Assembly (NCBI GenBank): GCA_934148535.1
Contig: CAKPDF010000001.1
Location: 1-64,000 of the forward strand
Reading direction: 5' to 3'
Length of the DNA: 64,000 nucleotides
Source: an uncultured Bacilli bacterium
GTDB lineage: Bacteria; Bacillota_I; Bacilli_A; RF39; UBA660
Part shown: positions 63,879 to 64,000 of the stretch, piece by piece
Position numbering within the stretch: the first letter of the stretch is position 1
Layout of the letters: each line of letters starts with the position of its first letter
Position numbers and translations under genes: made by a program
The notes under the pieces: generated by a model
Seen by the model: only the letters and a program-made list of their open reading frames with translations
What the model was told of the DNA's origin: nothing
Database searches by the model: none

Positions 63879-64000
63879 GAAAATTAACTAATATTTACAT
63901 TTTAGGATTTACAATACACCAGTAACTTTTATTTATCTTAATAGTTATTATGGTTACTAATGTAATCTTAATTTTTCATAATTATTAAACTAGCCTATAC

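Overview
The window is a strongly AT-rich, gene-dense stretch of a low-GC Gram-positive chromosome. TGA acts as a normal stop codon (for example the ATGA overlap at 56972-56975), so it is not a Mycoplasma-type code. Starts are mostly ATG behind GGAGG or the shorter GGTGAT-type Shine-Dalgarno. Gene order (hrcA-grpE-dnaK-dnaJ-rsmE; a SpoIVFB-like protease before rplU-prp-rpmA), the L21 leader, CIRCE operators, RNase J, Cse60, SPOR-domain and BclA-like collagen proteins point to Bacillota, class Bacilli in the broad sense, probably an uncultured host-associated anaerobe. Species cannot be named. Nearly everything is on the minus strand.

Layout, left to right: a tag gene and a heterodimeric ABC exporter (0.1-4.3 kb); small hypotheticals and a truncated lipoprotein (4.4-5.8); the heat-shock operon from a two-CIRCE promoter at 12.1 kb down to rsmE and a membrane protein (5.8-12.2); YtqA radical SAM, DUF421, TIGR04086 and uvrB (12.2-17.1); a YhcG/DUF1016 nuclease cassette between 74-bp direct repeats (17.1-18.4); EEP and SGNH hydrolases (18.5-20.5); a decayed glycosyltransferase (20.7-20.9); a surface island of collagen-like and beta-helix proteins (21.1-25.8); DUF1848, tadA, NUDIX and a MATE-kinase fusion (25.8-29.6); NatAB-type ABC plus fhs (30.2-34.0); SPOR protein, two pseudopilins and divergent pilB (34.2-37.9); an RNase J paralogue (37.9-39.5); uppS-eno with lipoprotein, Cse60 and sigma-like genes (39.6-42.9); nifS with a thioredoxin-like membrane protein (43.2-45.3); two surface proteins (45.4-48.3); yqeY and rpsU (48.5-49.2); a bacteriocin locus (49.3-51.8); udp and tRNA-Thr; a zincin, a dead PAP2 gene and an orphan MvaI/BcnI-type nuclease (52.8-54.7); two tRNAs; rpmA-prp-rplU-spoIVFB-like-CoA activase (55.2-57.9); HD, NUDIX and HD-kinase fusion genes (58.0-61.1); and ppdK (61.2-63.8).

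The most notable item is the bacteriocin locus. A C39-peptidase ABC exporter (49655-51733) is followed by two very short genes (49449-49589 and 49266-49430) encoding double-glycine-leader peptides. Both mature peptides carry a GxxxG motif, as class IIb two-peptide bacteriocins do, and each has exactly one cysteine close to its C-terminus, which suggests a disulfide-linked pair. No immunity gene is visible, and the promoter resembles a sigma-H site rather than a sigma-A site. Also notable are a small membrane protein in the heat-shock operon whose C-terminus copies the tail of DnaK, and several fused or decayed genes.
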